From Alphaproteobacteria bacterium (GTDB lineage Bacteria; Pseudomonadota; Alphaproteobacteria; Reyranellales; Reyranellaceae): a DNA stretch of 64,000 bases. The DNA lies in assembly GCA_017308235.1 (NCBI GenBank), contig JAFKFL010000011.1:1-64000 (forward strand), written 5' to 3'. The first letter of the stretch is position 1. Each line of letters starts with the position of its first letter. The translations under genes were made by a program, and so were the position numbers. Below the pieces are notes generated by a model that was not told where the DNA came from, searched no databases, and was given only the letters and a program-made list of their open reading frames with translations. This document shows positions 7,719-15,404 of this stretch, in pieces.

Positions 7719-7736
7719 TTCGATCGATCGATCGAA
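7719..7736. promoter_or_regulatory. Palindromic operator candidate (TetR), copy 1
   Basis: The 18-base sequence TTCGATCGATCGATCGAA is a perfect palindrome made of CGAT repeats. It lies in the divergent promoter region between the substrate-binding-protein gene (start 7683) and tetR (start about 7788). A 17/18 match occurs right after tetR, upstream of the ABC ATPase gene, which strongly suggests a binding site for the TetR protein. Confidence 0.65.
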
Positions 7737-7787
7737 TGAGGCCCGAGTGTGCCGCAGCAAAATGGGAAGGTCCAGTACAAGGTTCAA

Positions 7788-8519
7788 ATGGACGCAAGCA
7801 TGGCACCGAAGCTCGATAGAGCCGTACGCAGGACACGCCGCAATGGCGGGAGTAGCACCGCAACCCGTCTGCGCATTTTGGATGCGGCGGAGCATCTGTT
7901 TGCCCAGAACGGGGTCGACGGAACGTCGCTGCGCAGCATCATGGCCGCCGCGGGCGTGAGCATCTCGCAGATCAACTACCACTTCGGAACGAAGGAGGTA
8001 TTGCTGCGGGCGATTTTCGAGCGCCGGGCTGTGCCGCATGTTCAGGAACAGCTGCGCGTCGTGCGGGAGGCGGCGAAGGCGCCACCTGAACAGCGTCTCT
8101 CGGCTGTGCTCGCGGCCTATTTTGCACCTGTCCGATGGCATATCGATGGAGCCGAGCTGGTCGGAGACTTCAATCGCCTGCTCGCCCGAATCGGCGGCGA
8201 CCCGGGTGAAATGGCGCGCGGGATCCTGGCCGAATTCTTCAATGGCTTTCAGCATCAGTTCATTGCCGAGCTGCGGCTGCTGTTGCCGGACCTTCCCGAG
8301 GACGACCTCTATTGGCGCTGGCACTGCCTGCTCGCCGTACTGATGTACAGCGCGACCAATCTTGATCGCATGCGCCAGGTTTCGGGCAATCGCTTCGATC
8401 TCCGGGACGGCAACGCTTTCTTCGATCATGTCGTTCCGGCACTTGAAAGTGCATTGCGCGCACCACCGACGCGCGCCGCGGCTGCGCAGAAGCGAAACGG
8501 TCAGTCGCGAAAGGCTTGA
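7788..8519 (+). CDS. TetR-family transcriptional regulator
   Basis: A 243-residue TetR protein: the N-terminal helix-turn-helix reads ILDAAEHLFAQNGVDGTSLRSIMAAAGVSISQINYHFGTKEVLL, followed by a ligand-binding helical domain (FNRLLARIGGDPGEMARGILAEFF). ATG 7788 with AAGG six bases upstream is chosen; a GTG at 7749 would extend it. Near-identical palindromes at 7719-7736 and 8522-8539 flank the gene, so it probably represses itself, the divergent substrate-binding-protein gene and the downstream ABC operon in response to the transported compound or a product. Confidence 0.9.
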   Translation: MDASMAPKLDRAVRRTRRNGGSSTATRLRILDAAEHLFAQNGVDGTSLRSIMAAAGVSISQINYHFGTKEVLLRAIFERRAVPHVQEQLRVVREAAKAPPEQRLSAVLAAYFAPVRWHIDGAELVGDFNRLLARIGGDPGEMARGILAEFFNGFQHQFIAELRLLLPDLPEDDLYWRWHCLLAVLMYSATNLDRMRQVSGNRFDLRDGNAFFDHVVPALESALRAPPTRAAAAQKRNGQSRKA

Positions 8520-8521
8520 AG

Positions 8522-8539
8522 TTCGATCGATCGATCGAT
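8522..8539. promoter_or_regulatory. Palindromic operator candidate (TetR), copy 2
   Basis: TTCGATCGATCGATCGAT matches the 7719-7736 palindrome at 17 of 18 positions. It begins two bases after the tetR stop codon and lies about 52 bases upstream of the ATPase gene start at 8591. The position suggests a second, separately regulated promoter for the transporter operon. Confidence 0.6.
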
Positions 8540-8590
8540 ATAGGCTCAAGACAAGGCTACGGATAGACAATATCGGCGGGAGGACGCCCA

Positions 8591-9403
8591 ATGGTCGCCG
8601 CAACCATTGCCAGGAGCATAGCGACGCCAGCGCGGGCGCCGTTCATCGCGTTGGATGGCGTCGCGAAGACGTACGAAGCTCGATTCGGCGGCCAGGTTCA
8701 GGCCGTGGAGACAGTGTCGTTCGAGATCGGACACGGCGAGTTCGTCTCGATCGTTGGCCCGTCCGGTTGCGGCAAGACCACGCTCCTGAAGATGATCGGC
8801 GGCCTGCTCGAGCCCAGTGCGGGAAAGATCACCTACCAGGGCCTCGCGCCGGGCCGGAAGAAGCCCCAGCTCGGTATCGTGTTTCAGGACGCCGTCCTGC
8901 TGCCGTGGCGCACCGTGTTGCAGAATGTCTGCCTGCCGATCGAAGTCATGCGAAAGGATCGGGCTGAGGGTGAAGCTCTTGCGCGCCGGCTCATCGAACT
9001 CGTCGGGCTCAAAGGATTTGAGGACAAGTACCCCACTGAGCTCTCCGGCGGCATGCAGCAGCGCGCTTCGATCGCTCGCGCGCTGGTCAGCGATCCGGCG
9101 ATCCTGTTGATGGACGAGCCCTTCGGCGCGCTAGACGCGCTCACACGGGAGTACATGGCGCAGGAGCTGCAGCGTATCTGGAGCTCAGCGGCCAAAACCG
9201 TTCTCTTCATCACACACTCCATCACCGAGGCCGTTTTCCTGTCCGACCGCGTCGTCGTCATGACGGCGCGGCCGTCGCGCGTCGCGGAGATCATCCCGAT
9301 TGACCTGCCGCGGCCGCGTGATTTGCAGATGACGACCAGCGAGGTCTTCGGCCGCCAGGTCGCCCATATCCGCAGTCTGTTGTCTGCTACGGGGGAGCTA
9401 TAG
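8591..9403 (+). CDS. NitT/TauT-type ABC transporter ATPase
   Basis: A 270-residue ATPase with Walker A GPSGCGKTT, Q-loop FQDAVLLPWRTV, signature LSGGMQQR, Walker B ILLMDEPFGALD and the switch histidine in FITHSITEAVFLSDR. This arrangement is typical of SsuB/TauB-like subunits, which power uptake of sulfonates, nitrate, thiamine precursors or similar solutes. GGGAGGACG precedes the ATG. It is followed two bases later by the permease gene, so the two are translationally coupled. Confidence 0.92.
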   Translation: MVAATIARSIATPARAPFIALDGVAKTYEARFGGQVQAVETVSFEIGHGEFVSIVGPSGCGKTTLLKMIGGLLEPSAGKITYQGLAPGRKKPQLGIVFQDAVLLPWRTVLQNVCLPIEVMRKDRAEGEALARRLIELVGLKGFEDKYPTELSGGMQQRASIARALVSDPAILLMDEPFGALDALTREYMAQELQRIWSSAAKTVLFITHSITEAVFLSDRVVVMTARPSRVAEIIPIDLPRPRDLQMTTSEVFGRQVAHIRSLLSATGEL

Positions 9404-9405
9404 CG

Positions 9406-10227
9406 ATGGCTACTGCGACTGCCGCCAGAGGCGAAAGCGCGCCCGGCCTTCTGCGGAGACTGGATGTAGGCACAGCCCTGTCCGCAGCCCTGTTCATCCT
9501 GCTTTTTGGCGGATGGGAGCTTGCGGTTATCTGGGGCCTGATGCCGGCCTTCGTTCTGCCAAGTCCATCGGATGTGGTGGTGCGAACGGTCGTCGACCTG
9601 ACGACCGCGACGACGCTCAGCGACTGTGTCTATACGCTCACCGAGATTCTCGTCGGCTTCCTCGGTGCGTTGATCCTGGGCGTCGGCCTGGGCGCCTTGA
9701 TCGCCTTGAACCCGCTGGCCGACCGGGTTCTGTCGCCCTACATCGTGGCTCTGCAGACCATTCCCAAGGTCGCGGTGGCGCCGATCCTCGTGATCTGGTT
9801 CGGCTTCGGCATCGAATCGAAGATCGTCATTGTCGCCCTGATCGATTTCTTTCCGATCCTCGTCAATGCGGTTTCGGGATTCCGCAGCACCGATCCGCGT
9901 CAGATCCTGCTGATGAAGTCCCTCGAGGCGACGGACTGGCAGATCTTCGTCAAAGTACGTCTGCCGAATGCAACGCCGTTCCTGATGGCCGGTATCTACA
10001 TCTCGATGATCTTCTCGGTGATCGGAGCGGTGGTGGGCGAATTCATCGGCAGCGCCCGCGGCCTCGGCAGCCTGATTGTGCAACGTCAGGCCAGCATGGA
10101 CGTGATCGGCGTTTTCTCGATCCTGGTGATTCTGACCCTGATCGGCATCGTCCTGAACATCGCGGCCAAGATGATCGGAAGGCGCCTCGCATTCTGGTCC
10201 GAGACAGAGGGCGCCTCCGGAATATGA
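9406..10227 (+). CDS. NitT/TauT-type ABC transporter permease
   Basis: A 273-residue inner-membrane protein with about six hydrophobic segments. The cytoplasmic EAA-type loop (LEATDWQIFVKVRLPNATPFLMAG) docks the ATPase. Sequence PSPSDVVVRTV near the N-terminus and VAPILVIWFGFGIESK are characteristic of the SsuC/TauC family. It pairs with the ATPase at 8591 and the binding protein at 6619 to form a complete importer. Confidence 0.9.
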   Translation: MATATAARGESAPGLLRRLDVGTALSAALFILLFGGWELAVIWGLMPAFVLPSPSDVVVRTVVDLTTATTLSDCVYTLTEILVGFLGALILGVGLGALIALNPLADRVLSPYIVALQTIPKVAVAPILVIWFGFGIESKIVIVALIDFFPILVNAVSGFRSTDPRQILLMKSLEATDWQIFVKVRLPNATPFLMAGIYISMIFSVIGAVVGEFIGSARGLGSLIVQRQASMDVIGVFSILVILTLIGIVLNIAAKMIGRRLAFWSETEGASGI

Positions 10228-10253
10228 CGTCGGATACGACAAGGAGGAGACAC

Positions 10254-10640
10254 ATGGCGAAGCGTAAGAGTATCGAGATCAAGGGATTCACCCATCAGAA
10301 CCCGATCCCCAATGCCACGCGCATTGGCAACATTCTGGTTTCAGGCGTTGTCGTGGGCTTCGATCCAGGGACGCGAACCATGCCAGCCGATCTCGATCGT
10401 CAGCTCACGAACATGTTCGCCCACGTCAAGGAGATCGTGGAAGCGGCCGGCGGCACGACGGATGACATCATCAAGCTCACCGTCTGGCTCAAGGATCCGG
10501 GCGACCGGGAGCTTCTGAACAAGCACTGGACCAAGATGTTTCCGGATCCGCATGCCCGGCCCTCCCGGCATAGCTTGCCGTTGGTGGGCGGCGGCTCCAA
10601 TACGCTCGTGCAGTGCGATGTGATGGCGGTGTTTGGCTAA
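10254..10640 (+). CDS. RidA/YjgF-family protein
   Basis: A 128-residue protein with the RidA-like course: IPNATRIGNILVSGVVVG near residue 20, a central helix (FAHVKEIVEAAGGTTDDIIKLTVWLKDPGDRELLNKHWTKMF) and a C-terminal RPSRHSLPLVGGG followed by a final strand. RidA-type proteins hydrolyse reactive enamine/imine intermediates; members of catabolic operons often act as deaminases for pathway-specific substrates. AAGGAGG lies eight bases before the ATG. It is immediately followed by an amidohydrolase gene, so the two probably act on the same imported compound. Confidence 0.85.
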   Translation: MAKRKSIEIKGFTHQNPIPNATRIGNILVSGVVVGFDPGTRTMPADLDRQLTNMFAHVKEIVEAAGGTTDDIIKLTVWLKDPGDRELLNKHWTKMFPDPHARPSRHSLPLVGGGSNTLVQCDVMAVFG

Positions 10641-10650
10641 GGAGTACGAA

Positions 10651-11526
10651 GTGAAAAAGTACAAGTTGTTTGATCCGAATCCCCGTACGCCGAAGCCGCT
10701 ACCGCCCAAGGGAAGCTGTGACTGCCAGTTCCATATCTTCGCGGCGGCAGACAAATATCCGGTCCGGCCGGGTGCGGTGTATCACACGCCTGAGGCCACC
10801 ATTCAGGCCGCGCTGAAGATGCACAAGGCACTCGGCATCGAGCGTGGCGTGATCGTCAATTCGACCGCCTATGCAACAAACTACCGGATCATGCTTGACG
10901 GGATCGCCGCTGCCGGGCCGAACTATCGCGGCATTGCCGTTGTCGACGATACGCTGACCGATGCCGACTACAAACGCATGCACGACGGCGGCGTGCGCGG
11001 AGTCCGGTTCAACTTCCTCAAGGTGCTCAACATCGTGCCGGCGCCCGACACCTTCAAGCGCGTGGTGGACCGCGTCGCCGAGATGGGATGGTTCATCAAG
11101 ATCCACGGCAACGGCCAGGACCTGCTCGACCTTGCCGACCTGTTGCGTCCGATCAAGGTCAACGCCGTGATCGACCATCTCTCGAATCCGGACTTCAGCC
11201 TGCCGGTCGATCAGCCGAGCGTGCGCTTCTGCAAGGAGCTGCTGGCCAAGGGAAATTGGTGGGTGATGCTGTCGAATGGCGATCGCCGTTCGACCACCGG
11301 TTATCCATGGGACGACGCGGTGAAATACGCCAAGGCCTACATCGAGGCGGCGCCGGATCGGATGATCTGGGGTTCCGACTGGCCCCATCCGCTCGTCACC
11401 GAAGACATGGCGATGAAGAACGACGGTGACCTGATCGAGCTCCTCTATCGCTACTGCCCGACGGAAGAGATCAAGCGGAAGATCCTGGTGGAGAATCCGG
11501 CCCGGCTGCTGGGGCTGTCCAACTGA
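10651..11526 (+). CDS. Amidohydrolase-2 family (PDC hydrolase/lactonase-like) protein
   Basis: The GTG at 10651 follows AAGGAG by six bases and gives 291 residues. The protein has the COG3618-type TIM barrel: a DCQFHIF motif near residue 24, GVIVNSTAYATNYR, RGVRFNFL, IKIHGNGQDL, NAVIDHLSNPD and the C-terminal WGSDWPHPL with the conserved Asp. Family members open lactones or cleave cyclic dicarboxylate-type substrates. The usual HxH has become QxH (Gln26), which points to a metal-independent mechanism. It ends the TetR-controlled operon. Confidence 0.8.
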   Translation: MKKYKLFDPNPRTPKPLPPKGSCDCQFHIFAAADKYPVRPGAVYHTPEATIQAALKMHKALGIERGVIVNSTAYATNYRIMLDGIAAAGPNYRGIAVVDDTLTDADYKRMHDGGVRGVRFNFLKVLNIVPAPDTFKRVVDRVAEMGWFIKIHGNGQDLLDLADLLRPIKVNAVIDHLSNPDFSLPVDQPSVRFCKELLAKGNWWVMLSNGDRRSTTGYPWDDAVKYAKAYIEAAPDRMIWGSDWPHPLVTEDMAMKNDGDLIELLYRYCPTEEIKRKILVENPARLLGLSN

Positions 11527-11716
11527 CGTGCGGCCTTTGCGGTCCGCCGCAACGCCAGTGAGTCGGCTATCGGTCGTCTTCGCAATGCACGTCGTGGGCG
11601 ACGATGCCGGCCCCATCGGAAGGTAGCTTTCAGACGCGTTTTGGTATTGTTGCAATGCGAACGCGTCCAGACGGCCCTGCCTTGCCAGCGGGAAGCCGGG
11701 GAGCGCTCGCGGCGAC

Positions 11717-11842
11717 GCCTTCGAAGTCGCCATATTCTAGCGGACGATCCTCGACATGGACCGCCAGTCGCTTCTTGCCTGGAATCAGACTGGGACCCTC
11801 CGGCACGGCCCAGCTTTTCAGGACGCCGCCGATTTTGAGACG
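11717..11842 (-). pseudogene. ligD: Remnant of ligD 3'-phosphoesterase domain
   Basis: On the minus strand a 42-codon stretch encodes [18 protein letters not shown], then [19 protein letters not shown]. This is the diagnostic core of the LigD 3'-phosphoesterase domain ([31 protein letters not shown]). Sequence on both sides loses similarity: the upstream HYDFRLE part is replaced and the downstream IPEG.YGAG part is absent. No polymerase or ligase domain is nearby. The fragment lies about 1.5 kb downstream of ku on the same strand, consistent with decay of an NHEJ locus. The remainder of 11527-11901 holds nothing else recognisable. Confidence 0.7.
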
Positions 11843-11901
11843 GCTTGATGCCTTCGGTGACCCCGTGCCAGCATGTCCCGAACGCATTTCTGGAGGTGCC
11901 C

Positions 11902-12177
11902 ATGTGCCGGAACATCCGCAATCTCTACAACTTCAAGCCGCCCGCCACTGATGAGGAGATCCGGGCGTCCTCGCTGCAATTCGTGCGCAAGCTGAGTGGT
12001 TCCAATCGTCCATCCAAGGCCAATGAAGAGGTCTTCAACCGGGCCGTCCAGACTGTTACTCAGGCGGCGCGTGAGCTGATCGACTCGCTTGTAACGACGG
12101 CGCCGCCGCGCGACCGCGAGATCGAGGCCGAGAAGGCACGTGCCCGCTCCGCGATCAGGTTCGCGCGTCCGGCATAG
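11902..12177 (+). CDS. DUF2277 family protein (91 aa)
   Basis: The frame begins [23 protein letters not shown], the characteristic start of the DUF2277 family, and continues with [10 protein letters not shown]-like helices and an AARELIDSL motif. CTGGAGGTGCCC precedes the ATG. These small cytoplasmic proteins are widespread in bacteria and have no assigned function. The gene sits between the ligD remnant and the BRCT/TPR gene, which is on the opposite strand. Confidence 0.88.
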   Translation: MCRNIRNLYNFKPPATDEEIRASSLQFVRKLSGSNRPSKANEEVFNRAVQTVTQAARELIDSLVTTAPPRDREIEAEKARARSAIRFARPA

Positions 12178-12198
12178 CGAGCCGCCGCAGCCTGATCG

Positions 12199-13293
12199 TC
12201 AGCCTGTCTGGGCGCGCTGTTGTTGGATGCGCATGCGGCAGAGAGCGATGGCCTTTTGCGCCGTGCGCGTCTGGCTGGACGATGGTTCGAGCTCCAGGAA
12301 GCGTTCCCAGGAGGTAAGCGCTTCGGCGCAGCGATCGAGCCGCGTGAGCAAGAGCGCCAGGTTGAACTGGGCATCGGCATAGTCGGGTTGCGCCCGCACA
12401 GCTCGGCGGTATTCAGCAACGGCGAGATCGGTCTGTGATTCGTCTTCCGCGGCCATCGCAAGATTGTACCAGGCCTCGGCGAAGGCCGGGTCGCGTGCGA
12501 CCGCGATCTGCCAGGCAATCTTGGCCTCGGCTGACTGTCCCTGCGCCTGGAAGACATTGCCGAGATTGAAAGGCAGGACGGGATCGGTCGTGTCGGCGCG
12601 CATCGCCGTCGTGTACAGGCTCTCGGCCGTCGCGAGATCGCCGCTTTCCTCGGCCTGCTCCGCTTCGGCCAACAGGTCGTCGATGCTGTTCGCCTTCTGC
12701 TCGAGATGCATGGTGAGCTGGCCGCTGAGCTCGGCGAGCTGACCCGAGATCTCGCGCACCAGTTGCCCCGACGGGCCTTCGGTCAGCCGCGCTTCCGACA
12801 AATGGCCGCCGCGGCGGCGCAGCGCGATCGATGCGTCGAGCACATCGCCAAGCACCACGCCGCGCTTCAGCAGCCGGGCGGCCTCGCGAGCGGCGACCAG
12901 ATCGCGATAGGCGTAGCTGTCGTCGCTGGGTTCGAGCACGTCGAACAGCACCAGGCAGGACAACAGGTTGGACGAGAGGCCGGTAAGCCGTTCGACCTCG
13001 GCTCGACCAAGGCTGCGGTCGACCAGCGCCGGCGGCTCGAGCAGCCCAAGCTCCCGACGCAGCACATTCTCGCTGATCAGCGTCGCGTCCGCCGGAAGTC
13101 CGGCGGGCAGTTGCACGCGTCCATCGTCGAGTGCGTGCGCAACGGCCGAATGGCCGAAGGCGATGGTCGTGACGCGTCCGCTGGGTTTCGTCGCGAATCG
13201 GGCGCCGCGCGCGCGCAATAACTGCTCGAGCCGACGCCGCGTGAGGCCCTGGATGCGGCCAACGAGATAGAGAGTTTGTCCGGCGAGAGCCAA
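12199..13293 (-). CDS. BRCT-like / MerR-like HTH / TPR protein next to ku
   Basis: A 364-residue protein with three apparent regions. Residues 1-60 look BRCT-like (LYLVGRIQGLTRRRLEQLLRARGARF, then TTIAFGHSA). Residues about 95-155 resemble a MerR-type winged helix (RAEVERLTGLSSNLLSCLVLF, SYAYRDLVAAREAARLL). The C-terminal half contains tetratricopeptide repeats (LPFNLGNVFQAQGQSAEA, AWYNLAMAAEDE, AQFNLALLLTRLDR). The stop-to-start distance from ku is only 14 bases, so the two are likely co-transcribed. A role in DNA-break repair or its regulation is inferred from this coupling and the BRCT-like domain. Confidence 0.72.
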   Translation of the reverse strand: MALAGQTLYLVGRIQGLTRRRLEQLLRARGARFATKPSGRVTTIAFGHSAVAHALDDGRVQLPAGLPADATLISENVLRRELGLLEPPALVDRSLGRAEVERLTGLSSNLLSCLVLFDVLEPSDDSYAYRDLVAAREAARLLKRGVVLGDVLDASIALRRRGGHLSEARLTEGPSGQLVREISGQLAELSGQLTMHLEQKANSIDDLLAEAEQAEESGDLATAESLYTTAMRADTTDPVLPFNLGNVFQAQGQSAEAKIAWQIAVARDPAFAEAWYNLAMAAEDESQTDLAVAEYRRAVRAQPDYADAQFNLALLLTRLDRCAEALTSWERFLELEPSSSQTRTAQKAIALCRMRIQQQRAQTG

Positions 13294-13307
13294 CTGGGCC
13301 CCGGCCG

Positions 13308-14192
13308 TCAGCGTGCTGCCTTGCGCGCTTTAGGCTTGCGCGTTTCTGCTGCTGCGGCCGGCGCCTCGGCGGGCTTCTTGCTCGGCGCGCGCGGACGGCG
13401 GATTGCGCCCGCATCTGTACCTTCCGCCTCAAGGCTGCGCCTCAAGGCATCCATGATGTTGACGACGTTTGCCGGCGCGGCGGCTTCGGGCACGGCGAAG
13501 GTCTGTCCGGCCTGCTTGGCGCGCAGCATGCTGACGACCGCTTCCTCATACCGGTCGGCGAACTTGTCCGGCTCGAAGTGTCCCGACTTGCGGCCGATGA
13601 TTTCCTGGGCAATGTCGAGCATCTCGGCGGGCAGCTTGACCTCGCTGATGTCGGCAAAATATTCCGCATCCTGCCGCACTTCATAGGGGTAGCGCAGCGT
13701 CGTCGCCAGCATGCCGTTGTGACGCGGCTCCAGCATCAGCATGCGTTCGCGCCGGTTCAGCACGACGCGGCCGATTCCGACCACCTTCTTGCGCGACATG
13801 GCATCACGAATGACGGCGAAGGCTTCCTCGGCGACCTTGTCGTCTGGCGCGAGATAGTAGGGGCTGTCGAGATAGATCTGATCGACCTCGGCCTGCGGCA
13901 CGAAGGTCTCGATCTCGATCATGCGCGTGCTTTCGATCTTGAGCGCCTCGAGGTCGGTGTCCTCGACCATCACATACTGGCCCTTGGCGACCTGGTAGCC
14001 CTTGACGCGGTCGGCCGTGTCCACCGGCTCACCACTCACGGAGTCCACCATGTTCTGCTTCAAGCGGTTGCCGGTCTTGCGGTTCAGGGTGTTGAACGAT
14101 ACCCGCTCCGACGATGAAGACGCGTTGTAGAGGGCCACCGCGCACGAGACGAGCGACAACTTTAGATAGCCTTTCCACGAGGACCGAGGCAT
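13308..14192 (-). CDS. ku: Non-homologous end-joining DNA-end-binding protein Ku
   Basis: A 294-residue bacterial Ku homologue with the standard course: SSWKGYLKLSLVSCAVALYNA at the start, VSFNTLNRKTGNR, VKGYQVAKGQYVMV, RMIEIETFVPQAEVD, SPYYLAPDD and LPAEMLDIAQEII. The C-terminal 50 residues form a Lys/Ala/Pro-rich basic tail (KKPAEAP, RKPKARKAAR), as in many Ku proteins, probably for DNA binding. Ku homodimers ring DNA ends and recruit LigD; here only a small ligD fragment is present locally, so the partner must be encoded elsewhere if the pathway works. Confidence 0.95.
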   Translation of the reverse strand: MPRSSWKGYLKLSLVSCAVALYNASSSSERVSFNTLNRKTGNRLKQNMVDSVSGEPVDTADRVKGYQVAKGQYVMVEDTDLEALKIESTRMIEIETFVPQAEVDQIYLDSPYYLAPDDKVAEEAFAVIRDAMSRKKVVGIGRVVLNRRERMLMLEPRHNGMLATTLRYPYEVRQDAEYFADISEVKLPAEMLDIAQEIIGRKSGHFEPDKFADRYEEAVVSMLRAKQAGQTFAVPEAAAPANVVNIMDALRRSLEAEGTDAGAIRRPRAPSKKPAEAPAAAAETRKPKARKAAR

Positions 14193-14304
14193 CGAAAGAC
14201 TCCTGAAGACAATGTCCTAGAGATTCTAATTCAAGCGCAGTCGCAGGTCCAACGACGCGCGGAGTCGACAACTCAATAAAACGTCTGTGACGCGCGGATT
14301 GACA

Positions 14305-14613
14305 CTACAGATTGGTGTCATTCCGAACACAGTGCGCCAAAAGCTGATCTATCCGCGTCCGTTCTTTCGGGGTGCCTGCGTCGGTGATCGAGCATGCGAT
14401 CGCCTCGATGCTGCAGACCACGGAGAAGGCCCGCACAAGCCGATCGAAAACCACGCTTGCCCAATCGCGCGTCATGTCAGCGAGCGAGACTTCCATCGCC
14501 GCTCGCAATTGCAGTTCGTCTTTCGGGAAGCGTTCTCCGAGACGAGCGCTATTTGCCGGGGTGCAGCCTGGCGCCCCGGGTCGAAGCCCGCCCTCCGGAG
14601 CGTAATCAAACAT
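14305..14613 (-). CDS. Hypothetical protein (102 aa), weakly supported
   Basis: Within the 478-base gap between ku and the GntR gene, this minus-strand frame is the best candidate gene. It encodes an amphipathic helical sequence (LQLRAAMEVSLADMTRDWASVVFDRLVRAFSVVCS) that looks more protein-like than the overlapping plus-strand frame. No good ribosome site and no family are recognised. It could be non-coding. Confidence 0.3.
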   Translation of the reverse strand: MFDYAPEGGLRPGAPGCTPANSARLGERFPKDELQLRAAMEVSLADMTRDWASVVFDRLVRAFSVVCSIEAIACSITDAGTPKERTRIDQLLAHCVRNDTNL

Positions 14614-14618
14614 TGCCT

Positions 14619-14630
14619 ATTGTCGACAAT
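14619..14630. promoter_or_regulatory. Operator candidate for the GntR/FadR-type regulator
   Basis: ATTGTCGACAAT is a perfect 12-base palindrome matching the TTGTnnACAA pattern typical of FadR-subfamily sites. It lies about 40 bases upstream of the regulator's own start, as expected for autoregulation. Confidence 0.5.
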
Positions 14631-14670
14631 CGATCATTGAGCTAGCCTTCTCTCTACTGGGAGGGACATC

Positions 14671-15348
14671 GTGGACGCTGTCCTCAAAAGAAGCGCAGAG
14701 GCGCAAGCGACCGAGATTCTGCGCGAGCAGATTCTGACGGGTCACATCCGGACGGGTGCGCGCCTCACCGAAGTGCGGTTGGCCGCGGAGCTCAAAGTCT
14801 CGCGCGCAACGGTACGCACGGCTTTGCACCAGCTCACCGTGGAAGGGCTCATCGTGCAGACGCCCTATACCGGATGGTCGGTCATGACGCTGACCGCGCG
14901 CGACGCCTGGGAGCTCTACACTTTGCGGGCGAGCCTCGAGGGGCTGGCAGCGCGGCTCGCGGCGCGCTCGCTCAACGCAGCGGGGCGTGCGGAGCTCGAT
15001 CGCGCTTTCAATCGGCTTTCGTCGGCGAGTTTGCGTGGCTCATGGGCGAAAACCACGACCGCCGACTTCGCCCTTCACAAAACGATTGTCCAACTGGCCG
15101 GCCATCAGCGGCTCGCCGAACAGTATCGGCTGGTCGAGCAGCAGGTGCGCGTGTCGATCGGCTCCATCAACGCGCTCATGTCCGATCTTTCGACGATCAT
15201 CGATCAGCACAAGCCCATCGTCGATGCGATCCTGTCGGGGCGCGAAGACGAAGCGGCCAGTTGTTCGGAAGCCCACAGCATTACCGAAGGGGAGCGGCTG
15301 CACGCGCACCTGAGTGTTCGAGAGAAGCCATCTCTCAGTGCTGACTAG
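14671..15348 (+). CDS. GntR-family (FadR/FCD) transcriptional regulator
   Basis: Starts at GTG 14671 after GGGAGGGACATC. The first 75 residues form a winged helix ([49 protein letters not shown]). The rest is an FCD helical effector domain with metal-ligand residues ([24 protein letters not shown]). FCD regulators usually bind carboxylate pathway intermediates. It lies just upstream of, and likely controls, the 15.4-27 kb catabolic cluster. Confidence 0.9.
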   Translation: MDAVLKRSAEAQATEILREQILTGHIRTGARLTEVRLAAELKVSRATVRTALHQLTVEGLIVQTPYTGWSVMTLTARDAWELYTLRASLEGLAARLAARSLNAAGRAELDRAFNRLSSASLRGSWAKTTTADFALHKTIVQLAGHQRLAEQYRLVEQQVRVSIGSINALMSDLSTIIDQHKPIVDAILSGREDEAASCSEAHSITEGERLHAHLSVREKPSLSAD

Positions 15349-15404
15349 GTCTTGTCGGAGTTCGAGTTCAACTGTGTGCGGCCGCCGGCCGCAATGGAGA
15401 GTAC

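Noticed and set aside
8884-10242. 452-codon minus-strand ORF
   Set aside because: It is antisense to the ABC ATPase and permease genes, and its Asp/Gln/His-rich composition is a reverse-frame artefact.
14287-14640. Plus-strand ORF in the ku-GntR gap
   Set aside because: It overlaps a more protein-like minus-strand frame and covers the GntR operator region, so it is not called.
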